Source of the DNA: an uncultured Erysipelotrichaceae bacterium
GTDB taxonomy: Bacteria > Bacillota_I > Bacilli_A > Erysipelotrichales > Erysipelotrichaceae
Assembly (NCBI GenBank): GCA_900315225.1
Contig: OMYM01000400.1
Coordinates: forward strand, 1-39,931
Length of the DNA stretch: 39,931 nucleotides
Reading direction: 5' to 3'
Part shown: piece by piece, positions 17,497 through 26,854 of the stretch
Position numbering within the stretch: the stretch's first letter is position 1
How the letters are laid out: each line of letters starts with the position of its first letter
Translations under genes and position numbers: made by a program
Notes under the pieces: generated by a model
Database searches by the model: none
What the model was told of the DNA's origin: nothing
What the model saw: only the letters and a program-made list of their open reading frames with translations

Positions 17497-19251
17497 ATGG
17501 CGGGATATGTCATCAAGGTCGCTCGTTTGGAGAAAAACGATACTGGCAATTATCGGCGCATTCGGATTCCTGAGGGAATCAGTTTTTCCAGCTTGGCGTG
17601 GATCGTCAAAGTTGCATTTGGATATGACTCCGACAGCATGTATTACTACACTTTTGGCAAGGATAAGAAAAGGATTGTGATGAAGGAATCGGATCCTTTT
17701 GAAGATGTGCCGTATTATTGCGAGACAACTTGCGTGGATACGTTTTTTGAAGAATTTGGGGGATTTTCGTTCTTCTATGGGTTGGTGTTGCGCCATTGCT
17801 ACGAGATCACGCTTTTGGAAAAGGATCCAGGGTATGCTGGAAGGAGGGCGGCACTCATTGCGTACAAGGGAAAAAATGTCATTGAGGATAGGTTTGGCTA
17901 CCAGGGACCAATGGAAAAGGATCTGGATGTGCGGGAAATAAAAGAAGCTTTCAAGCAAAGCCTTCCTATGATTGCACCTACGCACATCATGCGCGATGCC
18001 AAGGATGTCTATGCGGAGTATGGAGATGCATATGCAACGCTAAGGAAACAAAGGCGCGATGCAAATACGTTGAAGTATCCTGGGGAGAGTGTAAAAAAAC
18101 AACTTCAGGCATTTCGCAAGAAGATCTACGGTCGCTTCCAGGGAAAAAAGGAAATTGGTCCAAGTACTCTTGTGGATAATCTTAAACTCTTTGACGAGCA
18201 AGACATTGGTTTTTTCGCCCGGATGCTTTCGCTAGAGCCAGATCCTGTGGTAATTGCAGAAAAAATCAAGGGACAACCGTGGCTATTTGTTTCTGCCATG
18301 GGACTTCCTGGTGCCAGGGAATTGGGAAAGGCTTTCGCTTTGCCTGATGGAACCATCAGCAAGCTGCCTCCCAAGCCGCATGCGACCATCTGGATTGCGC
18401 TTGGGCTAGCGCATTATGAGATGGTTAAAGGGATTGGCGGAAGGCTGACGTTTGCCAAGGATATCGATGGATTTGTCACGGATGTACAAGATGAAGCCTT
18501 GGAGCGCTTTGCGGCAGAAATGGAAATGTACGCCGAGGAGTTTGGCGTTGTGGAGTGTGAGATATTGCGCAAGCATTGGAATATGACCCAAAAATGCCAG
18601 CTGGATAAAGACACGTTCATGGCTGCGCTTGGGGTTCATGCTCCTTTTGGTCACATATGCTTTCATGTATACGATGGCGTTACATATGCTTGCTTTACGG
18701 ATGTTGATGCGGATGAAGTCTATCGCTTGCAAAAAGAAACAGGCGTTGGCTGGGCGGATTTAACGTTGGAGGCGCAAGCGTTCGCCAACCAAACGTATTA
18801 TGACCGACATGAGGGATACAAGGCGCTTAAGTTGATCGCACATAAGAAACGCCTGCCCCATGCCAAGCTTCTGTCTTTCCTTGGAAACATCAGGGAGTCA
18901 TTGATGATGAGGCAGGCCTGGGATGTTCCTGCCCAAAAGATACGCGAGGTTTTCCAAGGGGCAGAGAAACAAGAATGGCTGGACATATGGATGGCATTTG
19001 TCGACATTGCGACCAGTGTTCCTCTTTGGTGGCTGCGGGGACAGACGATCAGGCAAGTGGACACGGCGCTATGGAATTCCTTGGTGCAAGACATTCGGGA
19101 TGATTTGTTTGGCTTGCCTGCCATAGTGCAGGTAGAGTTGCACGATGCCATTGCAAAGGGGTGTTTGGAAGATGGTTTGGCGAAGAAGCTCGAGCAATAT
19201 CCTATTGTGCTGGGCATGGTGAAGGAGAGGATCGATGCGTTGGCTGGTTGA
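17497..19251 (+). CDS. pRiA4b ORF-3-like domain protein
   Basis: A 584-residue cytoplasmic protein. The N-terminal ~100 residues resemble the plasmid pRiA4b ORF-3-like (IS1096 TnpR-like) domain: a strand-rich start, an R(R)IRIPEGISFSSLAWIV segment, then GYDSDSMYYYTF, the usual spacing of that fold. The remaining ~450 residues, from KKQLQAFRKK on, are mostly helical and unlike anything I recognise. ATG 17497 is preferred to the ATG at 17491, because AAGGAG touches the first and sits six bases from the second. Its last 17 bases overlap the GNAT gene, so it opens a compact four-gene run. The function is unknown. Confidence 0.75.
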   Translation: MAGYVIKVARLEKNDTGNYRRIRIPEGISFSSLAWIVKVAFGYDSDSMYYYTFGKDKKRIVMKESDPFEDVPYYCETTCVDTFFEEFGGFSFFYGLVLRHCYEITLLEKDPGYAGRRAALIAYKGKNVIEDRFGYQGPMEKDLDVREIKEAFKQSLPMIAPTHIMRDAKDVYAEYGDAYATLRKQRRDANTLKYPGESVKKQLQAFRKKIYGRFQGKKEIGPSTLVDNLKLFDEQDIGFFARMLSLEPDPVVIAEKIKGQPWLFVSAMGLPGARELGKAFALPDGTISKLPPKPHATIWIALGLAHYEMVKGIGGRLTFAKDIDGFVTDVQDEALERFAAEMEMYAEEFGVVECEILRKHWNMTQKCQLDKDTFMAALGVHAPFGHICFHVYDGVTYACFTDVDADEVYRLQKETGVGWADLTLEAQAFANQTYYDRHEGYKALKLIAHKKRLPHAKLLSFLGNIRESLMMRQAWDVPAQKIREVFQGAEKQEWLDIWMAFVDIATSVPLWWLRGQTIRQVDTALWNSLVQDIRDDLFGLPAIVQVELHDAIAKGCLEDGLAKKLEQYPIVLGMVKERIDALAG

Positions 19252-19759
19252 GACAGAACGACTCAGGATTCGCAGGCTTCGTTATGGTGATTGGAAAGAT
19301 CTAGCGATTGTGTTTACCGACTTTGAAAAGTCGCGCTATCGTAATTACGACAGCAAGATGCCCTTGGACAATGCAGGGGTCAGGCTGGTGACGCTGGTCG
19401 ACCTGTCGGTTGGCGGATACTATGCTGTGGAAGACAAAAACAGCGGCGAGCTGTTGGGATATATCTCTGCCCTGGGATTTCGGGTGAAAGAGATTGGTTT
19501 TGCGTTCAAGCGGGAATACCAGCACCATGGATATGCTTTTGAATCGGTGCAGGCGATGATGGATTATTTGCGCAAGGTGAAAAAAGTGCATCGGTTCAAG
19601 GCGGTTGCGGCGCTCAAGAACCAGCCATCGGTGCGGCTGTTGGAAAGGCTGGGTTTTTCGTTGGGGCATTCCAAGCAGATGTATATGCGGTTTGACCGCT
19701 TGGGGAAGCCGATTATGTTCATGGCAGGCGTGTTTGAAAAGGAATGCAGGAATGAATGA
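19235..19759 (+). CDS. GNAT-family N-acetyltransferase (RimJ/RimL-like)
   Basis: A 174-residue acetyltransferase. The start (WLVETERLRIRRLRYGDW) is the characteristic beginning of RimJ/RimL-type GNAT proteins. The acetyl-CoA binding motif is present as REYQHHGYAFESV (Q/R-x-x-G-x-A pattern), and the last conserved block is KNQPSVRLLERLGFSLG. It should transfer an acetyl group from acetyl-CoA to an amine of a protein N-terminus or small molecule; the substrate cannot be read. AAGGAGAGG precedes ATG 19235. It overlaps the gene before by 17 bases and the polymerase gene after by 8, implying translational coupling. Confidence 0.9.
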   Translation: MRWLVETERLRIRRLRYGDWKDLAIVFTDFEKSRYRNYDSKMPLDNAGVRLVTLVDLSVGGYYAVEDKNSGELLGYISALGFRVKEIGFAFKREYQHHGYAFESVQAMMDYLRKVKKVHRFKAVAALKNQPSVRLLERLGFSLGHSKQMYMRFDRLGKPIMFMAGVFEKECRNE

Positions 19760-21233
19760 GAAGGTTTATGCGGCGATTGACCTGAAGTCGTTTTATGCCT
19801 CGGTGGAATGCGTGGAACGTAGGTTGGACCCGTTGACAACAAATCTAGTCGTTGCGGATGCAGAGAGGAGCGAGAAGACGATCTGTTTGGCGGTGTCTCC
19901 TTCTCTCAAGCAATATGGCATCCCAGGAAGGGCGCGTTTGTTTGAGATTATACAGCGGGTGAAAGAGATCAACCGAGACAGGCGCATGCGCATTCCAAGG
20001 GATTTCGTTGGCGCGAGCGTCAATGATATTGAGTTAAAGAGAAATCCGATGCTAAGGCTGGACTATGTCGTTGCCACTCCGCGCATGGCGCATTACATGG
20101 ACTACAGCACGAATGTATATGAGGTATACATGAAGTATGTGTCACCGGAGGATATCCATGTCTATTCCATTGATGAAGTGTTCATCGACATGACGGGATA
20201 TCTCAAGTCATATGGGGCAAGCGCAAGGGAACTAGTCATGCGAATCATACGGGACATATTGAAGACAACGGGAATCACTGCAACGGGCGGGATCGGGACG
20301 AATCTGTATCTGGCAAAAGTGGCGATGGATATAGTTGCTAAACATATTCCTGCCGACAAGGATGGGGTAAGGATTGCTTCGTTGGATGAACAGTCGTATC
20401 GCAGGCAATTGTGGTGTCATAGGCCTTTGACGGATTTTTGGCGCGTTGGGAAATCGACCGCCGCAAAGCTTGAGCGCAACGGCATGCGCACAATGGGGGA
20501 TGTTTCCCGTGTGTCGTTGAAAAACGAAGATCTGCTGTTTTCTCTATTTGGCGTAAACGCCGAGTTGTTAATTGATCACGCCTGGGGAAGAGAGACGGCC
20601 ACTATCCAGGATATCAGGCAATACCGCCCGCAGGCATCTTCCATAGGGCAAGGACAGGTCTTGATGAAGCCATATGACAAAGACAAGGCGCGTTTGATTG
20701 TCAAGGAGATGGCAGATGCGTTGGCTTTGGATCTGACGTACAAGAACCTTGTCGCGGATTCGTTCTTTTTGCACATTGGCTATGATGCGTCCAACATAGA
20801 GGAAAACGTGGAGTGGAAAAAAGACTGGTATGGAAGGATGGTTCCCAAGTCCGCAAAGGGAACGGCAAGGCTACCGTTCAAGACATGCTCTGGGCAAGTG
20901 ATCCGCAAGGCGATCATGGATTTGTACGATGTGATCGCAGATGCGTCGTTGACCATTCGGCGAGTGGACATTAGCGCCATAGATGTGTCGGATAGGCTTT
21001 GCTATTCTCGCAAAGAGTCCAAGGTGCAAATGGATTTGTTCAATGATGTCGAGGGCATGAAAGAAGAAGAGGAACGCCTTTGGCAAGTTGGGGAAAAAGA
21101 TATTAAGGCGCAAGAAGCGATGCTTGAGATCAAACGTCGTTTTGGCAAGAATGCCATTGTGACGGGAAAAGACTTGCTTGAGGGTGCGATGACGAAGGAA
21201 AGAAACAAGCAGATTGGAGGACATAAAGCATGA
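19752..21233 (+). CDS. Y-family DNA polymerase, UmuC-like
   Basis: A 493-residue translesion DNA polymerase of the UmuC/DinB superfamily. The palm acidic residues are visible: Asp10 in AIDLKSFYASVE and Asp141-Glu142 in YSIDEVFIDMT. A helix-hairpin-helix stretch (FWRVGKSTAAKLERNGMRTM) follows. A sliding-clamp motif, QMDLF, is at 426-430 near the C-terminus. It copies damaged DNA with low fidelity, as part of stress mutagenesis. The ATG at 19752 is the start, since the N-terminus from MNEKVYAAID matches the family; a longer frame from 19605 only shadows the GNAT gene. The next gene overlaps by ATGA and encodes the usual YolD-like partner. I found no obvious LexA site near it. Confidence 0.93.
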   Translation: MNEKVYAAIDLKSFYASVECVERRLDPLTTNLVVADAERSEKTICLAVSPSLKQYGIPGRARLFEIIQRVKEINRDRRMRIPRDFVGASVNDIELKRNPMLRLDYVVATPRMAHYMDYSTNVYEVYMKYVSPEDIHVYSIDEVFIDMTGYLKSYGASARELVMRIIRDILKTTGITATGGIGTNLYLAKVAMDIVAKHIPADKDGVRIASLDEQSYRRQLWCHRPLTDFWRVGKSTAAKLERNGMRTMGDVSRVSLKNEDLLFSLFGVNAELLIDHAWGRETATIQDIRQYRPQASSIGQGQVLMKPYDKDKARLIVKEMADALALDLTYKNLVADSFFLHIGYDASNIEENVEWKKDWYGRMVPKSAKGTARLPFKTCSGQVIRKAIMDLYDVIADASLTIRRVDISAIDVSDRLCYSRKESKVQMDLFNDVEGMKEEEERLWQVGEKDIKAQEAMLEIKRRFGKNAIVTGKDLLEGAMTKERNKQIGGHKA

Positions 21234-21679
21234 ACGACAGGATTGTCCGTGGCATGTATGGCGATATCATTGATATGCCATATGACGGCGTGAAGCGCCA
21301 TGCCAAGATGTCTGCCGAAAAACGGGCGGCGCAGTTTCTGCCTTTTGCGGCGCTCACAGGATTCGATGACGCAATCAATGAAACCGCCCGTTTCGTGGAT
21401 GAGTTTCATGCGCCGGACGAAGAAGAAAGCCAAAGGATCAACAATGCATTGCGTTATCTTGCTTGCCATGTGAAAGAGCATCCGCAAGTGACCCTTTGCC
21501 ATTTCGTCAAGGATCCCAATAAGCCTGGAGGAAAGTATGAAACTTCTACATTTATCTTGCGTGGCATCGATCTACAATCCGGGTGGCTGATTGACATGGA
21601 TAGGGTGAAATATCCATTGTCCTCGATTGTTAAGATTAGGTGTGCCATGAATGGGGAAAGCGATGAGATAGGCTCTTGA
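21230..21679 (+). CDS. YolD-like protein, partner of the Y-family polymerase
   Basis: A 149-residue protein with the hallmark segments of the YolD-like family found beside UmuC-type polymerases in Firmicutes: IIDMPYDGVKRHAKMS, then RAAQFLPFAALTGFDDAI and ETAR. The C-terminal half is strand-rich. The family is thought to be a UmuD-like accessory of the polymerase, though its biochemical role is not established. The start overlaps the polymerase stop by ATGA and follows GGAGG, so the two proteins should be made together. It closes the four-gene run. Confidence 0.88.
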   Translation: MNDRIVRGMYGDIIDMPYDGVKRHAKMSAEKRAAQFLPFAALTGFDDAINETARFVDEFHAPDEEESQRINNALRYLACHVKEHPQVTLCHFVKDPNKPGGKYETSTFILRGIDLQSGWLIDMDRVKYPLSSIVKIRCAMNGESDEIGS

Positions 21680-21724
21680 AAAGAGGCTGCTTTCGTGATG
21701 TAATGGATGAAGGAGAGGTGGCTT

Positions 21725-23365
21725 ATGAACATTGTTGGGTATCTCAAGAATTGGGTTGCGCAAGGCAAGGATGAAGCGCGGGCGGGATGGATCGTACCGT
21801 TGATGATCACTTTGCTCCTTGGCGGCGGAATGTATTACTGGCTGTTGCCTGCATTGAATATCAAGTCGCTCTTTACGTGGTTCTTTGTGTTGTTTTTGGT
21901 GTTTATGTATGTGGTTGAAGCAGTGGTTTATGCTGGGATTTGCAGGAAGAAAGCCGCTGTATCGATTCCGCTTTTGATCTTGGGGATTGGTGTGTTGGCG
22001 CTATGTGCCATTGGCGTGTTTGGTAGCACGCGGGTTTTTCATGCCAAGGCGTACAGCGAGATTCTTCAGGTTGAGATGGCGGAAACGGATGTCATTCCCT
22101 CGGTGTCAGAAAGCAGTTCTATTGCCTTGATGGATACGGCTTCGGCTCAGATGCTGGGTGATCGCAGGATTGGCTCGCTGGGGCAATTGGTCTCTCAATA
22201 CAACGTGGACGCATATACGCAAATCAACTATATGGATGCGCCATGCAAGGTGGCACCATTGGCATATGATGGATTTTTCAAGTGGCGCAAAAGCAACGCC
22301 AAAGGGATCCCTGGCTATGTCAAGGTTGATCCCGTGGACATGTCGGCGGACTATGTGTCCTTTTCCGTTCCGATGAAATACGTGCCCAGCGCTTGGCTAG
22401 GGCAAAACCTAGAGCGCAGGATTCGCTTTCAATACCCAGCGCTGATGTTTGACTATATGCACTTCGAGGTTGATGAAGAAGGCAATCCTTGGTATGTTGC
22501 CAGCATTATCGACCACAAGGTTGGCTTGTTTGGCGGGGAGGCAGTGACCGGGGCGGTGATTGCCAATCCTGTAAATGGCGATGTCAAGGTTTATGATGTA
22601 TCCGACATACCGGTATGGGTGGATGTGGTGTTCCCAGGGGACTTGATCTGCCAGCAATACAACGACTACGCCCAATTGGCGCATGGTTTCTTGAATTCGG
22701 TGTTCTCGCAGACGGATTGTCGCCAGGTGACGACTTTGTCGTCCGAGGATGACGATGGGGATGTCGTTTACATGAACGACTATGGATATATCGCCAAGGA
22801 TGGGGACATCTTCATCTACACAGGCATTACCTCGGTCAATGGCGATAGTTCCAACATTGGCTTCATTCTGGCAAATGAGCGCACTTCCAAGACGCTTTAC
22901 ATTCCATGCTCAGGAGCGGACGAATTTTCTGGCATGCGCAGTGCGGAGGGCGAGGTGCAGGAGAAGCGCTATGCGGCGTCTTTCCCTAGCTTGATCAACG
23001 TCGAGGGCGTTTTGACATATATCATGGTGCTGAAGGATGGCAGCGGGCTGGTAAAGTTGTATGCGGCGGTAAACGTTGAGCAATACAACAACGTTGTGAC
23101 AGCGCCAACCCAGGCTGAATGCATAAGGCAATACCGTCGGCTTGTCTCGGGTGGAAAGGCCAATGATAGCTTTGCGCGAAAGACAATCGTGATCGATGCG
23201 CTGCAGGCGATTGACATCGATGGCAACACCTACCTGTATGTCAAAGACGAAGAAGGCAACATTTACCATGCCAGATATGTCGATGTGCTTGGAATGCTGG
23301 GAAGACAAGCTGGCGAGACAATCGTGATCTTGACAGATGGCGATGTGTTCGTATTGCCTGAATAG
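21725..23365 (+). CDS. Membrane-anchored protein with large soluble domain, function unknown
   Basis: A 546-residue protein with three hydrophobic segments near the N-terminus, at about residues 21-43 (WIVPLMITLLLGGGMYYW), 48-72 (LFTWFFVLFLVFMYVV) and 78-101. A soluble domain of about 430 residues follows, rich in Tyr, Asp and beta strands, that probably lies outside the membrane. It has no catalytic motif I recognise. Conserved-looking spots are PGYVKVDPVDMSADYVSFSV and the metal-like acidic run SSEDDDGD. ATG 21725 is preferred: AAGGAG lies upstream at a normal distance, while the upstream ATG 21707 precedes it. The gene after it starts 40 bases later behind GGAGG. Confidence 0.8.
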   Translation: MNIVGYLKNWVAQGKDEARAGWIVPLMITLLLGGGMYYWLLPALNIKSLFTWFFVLFLVFMYVVEAVVYAGICRKKAAVSIPLLILGIGVLALCAIGVFGSTRVFHAKAYSEILQVEMAETDVIPSVSESSSIALMDTASAQMLGDRRIGSLGQLVSQYNVDAYTQINYMDAPCKVAPLAYDGFFKWRKSNAKGIPGYVKVDPVDMSADYVSFSVPMKYVPSAWLGQNLERRIRFQYPALMFDYMHFEVDEEGNPWYVASIIDHKVGLFGGEAVTGAVIANPVNGDVKVYDVSDIPVWVDVVFPGDLICQQYNDYAQLAHGFLNSVFSQTDCRQVTTLSSEDDDGDVVYMNDYGYIAKDGDIFIYTGITSVNGDSSNIGFILANERTSKTLYIPCSGADEFSGMRSAEGEVQEKRYAASFPSLINVEGVLTYIMVLKDGSGLVKLYAAVNVEQYNNVVTAPTQAECIRQYRRLVSGGKANDSFARKTIVIDALQAIDIDGNTYLYVKDEEGNIYHARYVDVLGMLGRQAGETIVILTDGDVFVLPE

Positions 23366-23405
23366 ATTTAATTTGAGATGTAAGACCTGGAAAAGGAGGG
23401 ATGGA

Positions 23406-25103
23406 ATGGATTTGATTAGTTTTCTCAACCGTATCGACCAGTTGACGGAAAACATGAACGAAACGGATCTACGGATTACGATCCGCGAGATTGCCCGCAA
23501 GACGGCGGCGGATGAACGCGACAAGTTTATCGGTTTCTTTGATAAGGACAAGGATGATCATGAGGAAATCACGGTGGCTTCGGTCATTGAGGAACTCCAG
23601 GCCATCCAGGATGAACAGTATTCAGTGGACATGAAGGCAATGGATATGTCCCGCAGTTGGTACGAAGGAATGAGTGAAGACTCCGACTACAACGACCCGC
23701 ATTTGATTTGCGAGACGGTCGAGAAAGTGTGTGCCGTTGTTGGCAGATGTGTCGATGAGCGTTCCTACGCCATTGCCGTGGAAATGTTCAAGTTCCTTGA
23801 CCAGTATAAGGTAAAGGTCAATACTGGTTCAAACGACCCAGAAGAGCTAGGGTTGGAGGAATTGATCGCCGAGAATTTGATCCATGTCGACCTGGATACA
23901 TTGCGCATGGACTTTCTCTATGCATTGTATATGTCTACTCCGCAAGAGGAACGGGCACAAAAACTTTACGAATACATGTCAAAATGGTCTTCTCCTTCAT
24001 TGAAGTTGGAGAATATCCTCCAGCAAGGGGATCAGGCACCAGACCATCTCAAGGAATTCTACAATGAGTGGATCGCAATCTTGGAGAAGAGCGAGGGTGT
24101 CTATGAGCTTGACCTTTTGATTGAGGCATTGAGGTTTCAAGACGAAGGGAATCTTCCACAAGCCGCAAGAGACCATTGCGATGTACATCCAGGACTTTAT
24201 GTCGAATTGATCCAGACCGCCCATGACGACCGGGAAACCATGGCAATCGTGGACGAGGCGCTTGAGAATACCGATGAAAAGCTTCTCATTCGCTCGGAGA
24301 TTGCCTTGGAGGGAGCTCGCTCGGCATTGTCGCTGGACATGCAAATGAAGGCGGAATCCTACTACCTCAAGGCGTTTGCATCGGATACATCGTTTGTCAA
24401 TTATCTGCGTTTGATTGGCGAAACGAAAGATCCTTCGCGCTTTGACGATGACATCAAGGAAATCATTGCAAAGGCGAAGGAGAGGGAAGGCGATGAAACC
24501 ATTCGGACATATGGTGAACTCGCGGAGAACCAGGTGCAGGACGTTGTGATCAAGGCGATTGAGTTCATGCAGGGGGATGTCGCTTCCACCCGTGAATACA
24601 TGATTGCGAACAAGCGGATGTCCGGTTGGTCAGGGACATACATGACCGTGGCGTTGCCTATGGTCATGCTGTATCTCTATGAAGGAGAACTCAAGTCTTC
24701 CACCGCCAGGGCAATGGCCGCAAACATATGCAACACATTGTCGTTCTTGACGGCTGATTACCAGAAAGGAACCCTCTCCAATGAGGACATCCTGTATACA
24801 GCATTGTTCCTAAGGTGCATGGACAAATGGAAACAAAGGCATCCAATGAGACGCAACGACAAGGCAAAGCTGTTGAGTGATGTGGATCGCATCGTTGAAA
24901 AGAGGGTGTCAGTCATGCTGGCACAGAATATTCGTTCAAAGTTTGCGGAATGCGCAAGCTATATCGCAATGCAGGGCGAGGTTGAAGAAAGCCTTGGAAT
25001 CGTGGATGGCAAGCAGGCATTGATGGAGTCCTATCGACGCAAGTACTATCGCCACTACAATTTCCATAGCGCCCTAAAGACATATGGCATGAGGGAAGTT
25101 TAG
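23406..25103 (+). CDS. Helical cytoplasmic protein of unknown function
   Basis: A 565-residue protein with no signal peptide or membrane segment. The composition (many Glu, Lys, Leu, Ala) and periodic hydrophobic residues suggest an all-helical, TPR- or HEAT-like solenoid, for example ESYYLKAFASDTSFVNYLRL and the block GARSALSLDMQMKAESYY. I recognise no named family. The start at ATG 23406 follows GGAGG; longer frames reach back into the preceding gene. Its closeness to the membrane protein before it suggests co-transcription, possibly as a cytoplasmic partner. Confidence 0.78.
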   Translation: MDLISFLNRIDQLTENMNETDLRITIREIARKTAADERDKFIGFFDKDKDDHEEITVASVIEELQAIQDEQYSVDMKAMDMSRSWYEGMSEDSDYNDPHLICETVEKVCAVVGRCVDERSYAIAVEMFKFLDQYKVKVNTGSNDPEELGLEELIAENLIHVDLDTLRMDFLYALYMSTPQEERAQKLYEYMSKWSSPSLKLENILQQGDQAPDHLKEFYNEWIAILEKSEGVYELDLLIEALRFQDEGNLPQAARDHCDVHPGLYVELIQTAHDDRETMAIVDEALENTDEKLLIRSEIALEGARSALSLDMQMKAESYYLKAFASDTSFVNYLRLIGETKDPSRFDDDIKEIIAKAKEREGDETIRTYGELAENQVQDVVIKAIEFMQGDVASTREYMIANKRMSGWSGTYMTVALPMVMLYLYEGELKSSTARAMAANICNTLSFLTADYQKGTLSNEDILYTALFLRCMDKWKQRHPMRRNDKAKLLSDVDRIVEKRVSVMLAQNIRSKFAECASYIAMQGEVEESLGIVDGKQALMESYRRKYYRHYNFHSALKTYGMREV

Positions 25104-25112
25104 GAGAAAGAC

Positions 25113-26726
25113 ATGAAATTGACACGACAGGGATTGCGCGATGCAGGATGGGAAAGGGAATCCATAGCGATTCCTCCATATGACATTGAGGAACTTGTCG
25201 CAAAGACGAGAAAAGCGCCGACATGGGTTCATTTTGGCGTAGGAAACATAGCACGTATCTTCATTGGCGAGATTGCGGACAGGCTGATTCGCGAGGGAGA
25301 GATCGATACTGGCATCACATGCGTGGAATCATTTGATTTTGAGGTGGTCGACAAGGTGTTTGCGCCACATGACAACCTATGCCTCAACGTCATCTTGAAC
25401 CTAGATGGATCGTTGGATGAAAGAGTCATTGGTTCGTTGGGTGAAGCAATCGCCATGCGTCCAGGGGACGCAAAAGCCAAGGAACGCCTGAAAGAAGTCT
25501 TCGCAAGTGCATCGCTACAGATGGTAAGTTTTACCATCACCGAGAAAGGCTATGCGTTGCGCAAGGCAGATGGGGAATACTTCCCGTTTGTCAAGGAAGA
25601 CATTGAGACAATGTCGTGCAACAGCACCATGAGCCTTGTTGCATATATGCTAAATGAGAGGTATCTTGCGAATGCTACGCCAATTGCCATTGTCTCAATG
25701 GACAATGTGTCCCACAATGGAAAGCTTCTCAGGGAACATGTTCTGGAAATCGCGGAAGCTTGGTGCAAGCGTGGCTTTATCACGAAGGATGCCTACGATT
25801 TTATGGCGGATGAAACAAAGGTGTCGTTCCCTTGGACAATGATCGATAAAATCACGCCACGTCCCTCTGAGATTGTACAGGAACGCCTTGCGGCGCAAGG
25901 CGTGGAAGGCATGGAAATTGTCATCACCGACAAAAAGACGTATATCGCGCCGTTTGTCAACGCCGAGGGGCCGCAATATCTGGTTGTCGAGGATTCCTTC
26001 CCCAATGGAAGACCACCCCTGGAAAAAGCTGGCGTGTACATGTGCGACAGGGATACCGTCAATGCGGCAGAAAGAATGAAGGTCACGGTATGCCTTAATC
26101 CAATTCATACGGCGCTTGCACCATATGGATGTGTGTTGGGATTCATGCTTTTTGCGGATGAAATGAAGGATCCGCAATTGTCAGCCTTGGCGAATCTGGT
26201 TGGACGCAAGGAGGGCATGCATGTGGTTAAGGATCCAGGCATTCTGTCGCCTCAGGCGTTTATCGATGAATGCATCAATGTACGTTTCCCCAACCCATAT
26301 ATCCCGGATACGCCCCAAAGGATTGTCGTTGATTCCTCGCAGATGGTGGGAATTCGCTTTGGTGAAACAATCAAGGAATACGTACAGCGCTATGGCGATG
26401 CCAAGATGTTGGTTGGGATTCCACTTGCTATTGCGGGATGGCTGCGGTACATGTTGGCGATAGACGACAATGGCGAGCCTTTTGAACTTTCTCCCGACCC
26501 AATGAACGAAGAGATTACAGAAATGTTCAAGGGAATCAAGATTGGCAACGTGGATTCCGTTGGTGAAACACTTAGACCGATTCTTTCCAACAAGAATATC
26601 TTTGGCAGCGACCTTTACGAAGTCGGTATTGGGAATCTCATCGAGCAGATGTTCAAGGAACAAATCGCAGGAAAAGGCGCAGTGCGCAAGACACTTGTCA
26701 AATACTTGGGTGAAATGATTGCCTGA
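25113..26726 (+). CDS. Mannitol dehydrogenase-family (long-chain polyol/uronate) oxidoreductase
   Basis: A 537-residue protein of the polyol-specific long-chain dehydrogenase family, which includes mannitol dehydrogenase and fructuronate reductase (UxuB). The N-terminal NAD-binding segment is WVHFGVGNIARIFIGEI. The catalytic block is K323-VTVCL-N329-PI-H332, with Lys, Asn and His in the family order; the Lys-Asn distance is one residue longer than in typical mannitol dehydrogenase, and the NPIH variant suggests a separate subgroup. It should interconvert a sugar alcohol or aldonate and a ketose or ketoaldonate with NAD(P). No uxu or mannitol-transport gene is nearby, so the substrate stays open. 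AGGAG precedes ATG 25113, ten bases after the previous stop. Confidence 0.88.
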   Translation: MKLTRQGLRDAGWERESIAIPPYDIEELVAKTRKAPTWVHFGVGNIARIFIGEIADRLIREGEIDTGITCVESFDFEVVDKVFAPHDNLCLNVILNLDGSLDERVIGSLGEAIAMRPGDAKAKERLKEVFASASLQMVSFTITEKGYALRKADGEYFPFVKEDIETMSCNSTMSLVAYMLNERYLANATPIAIVSMDNVSHNGKLLREHVLEIAEAWCKRGFITKDAYDFMADETKVSFPWTMIDKITPRPSEIVQERLAAQGVEGMEIVITDKKTYIAPFVNAEGPQYLVVEDSFPNGRPPLEKAGVYMCDRDTVNAAERMKVTVCLNPIHTALAPYGCVLGFMLFADEMKDPQLSALANLVGRKEGMHVVKDPGILSPQAFIDECINVRFPNPYIPDTPQRIVVDSSQMVGIRFGETIKEYVQRYGDAKMLVGIPLAIAGWLRYMLAIDDNGEPFELSPDPMNEEITEMFKGIKIGNVDSVGETLRPILSNKNIFGSDLYEVGIGNLIEQMFKEQIAGKGAVRKTLVKYLGEMIA

Positions 26727-26734
26727 GAAACAAA

Positions 26735-26765
26735 GAAAACGACTTCAATTTGCGAAGTCGTTTTC
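26735..26765. terminator. Bidirectional terminator between convergent genes
   Basis: GAAAACGACTTC (26735-26746) pairs perfectly with GAAGTCGTTTTC (26754-26765) over a seven-base loop. It serves the dehydrogenase on the + strand and can also serve the lipoprotein on the - strand. Confidence 0.88.
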
Positions 26766-26854
26766 TATGTAGACAAAGGCGTTCTTCACTTGGTGGCACA
26801 AATCAATTGAACCTTGCAATGGACAGGTGTGGATCATTGGGGCTTTTGGCATAT

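Noticed and set aside
17224..17985. 253-codon minus-strand frame overlapping the start of the pRiA4b ORF-3-like gene
   Set aside because: Antisense to a gene with a good start and a recognisable domain; the translation has a His/Ile/Arg-rich shadow composition.
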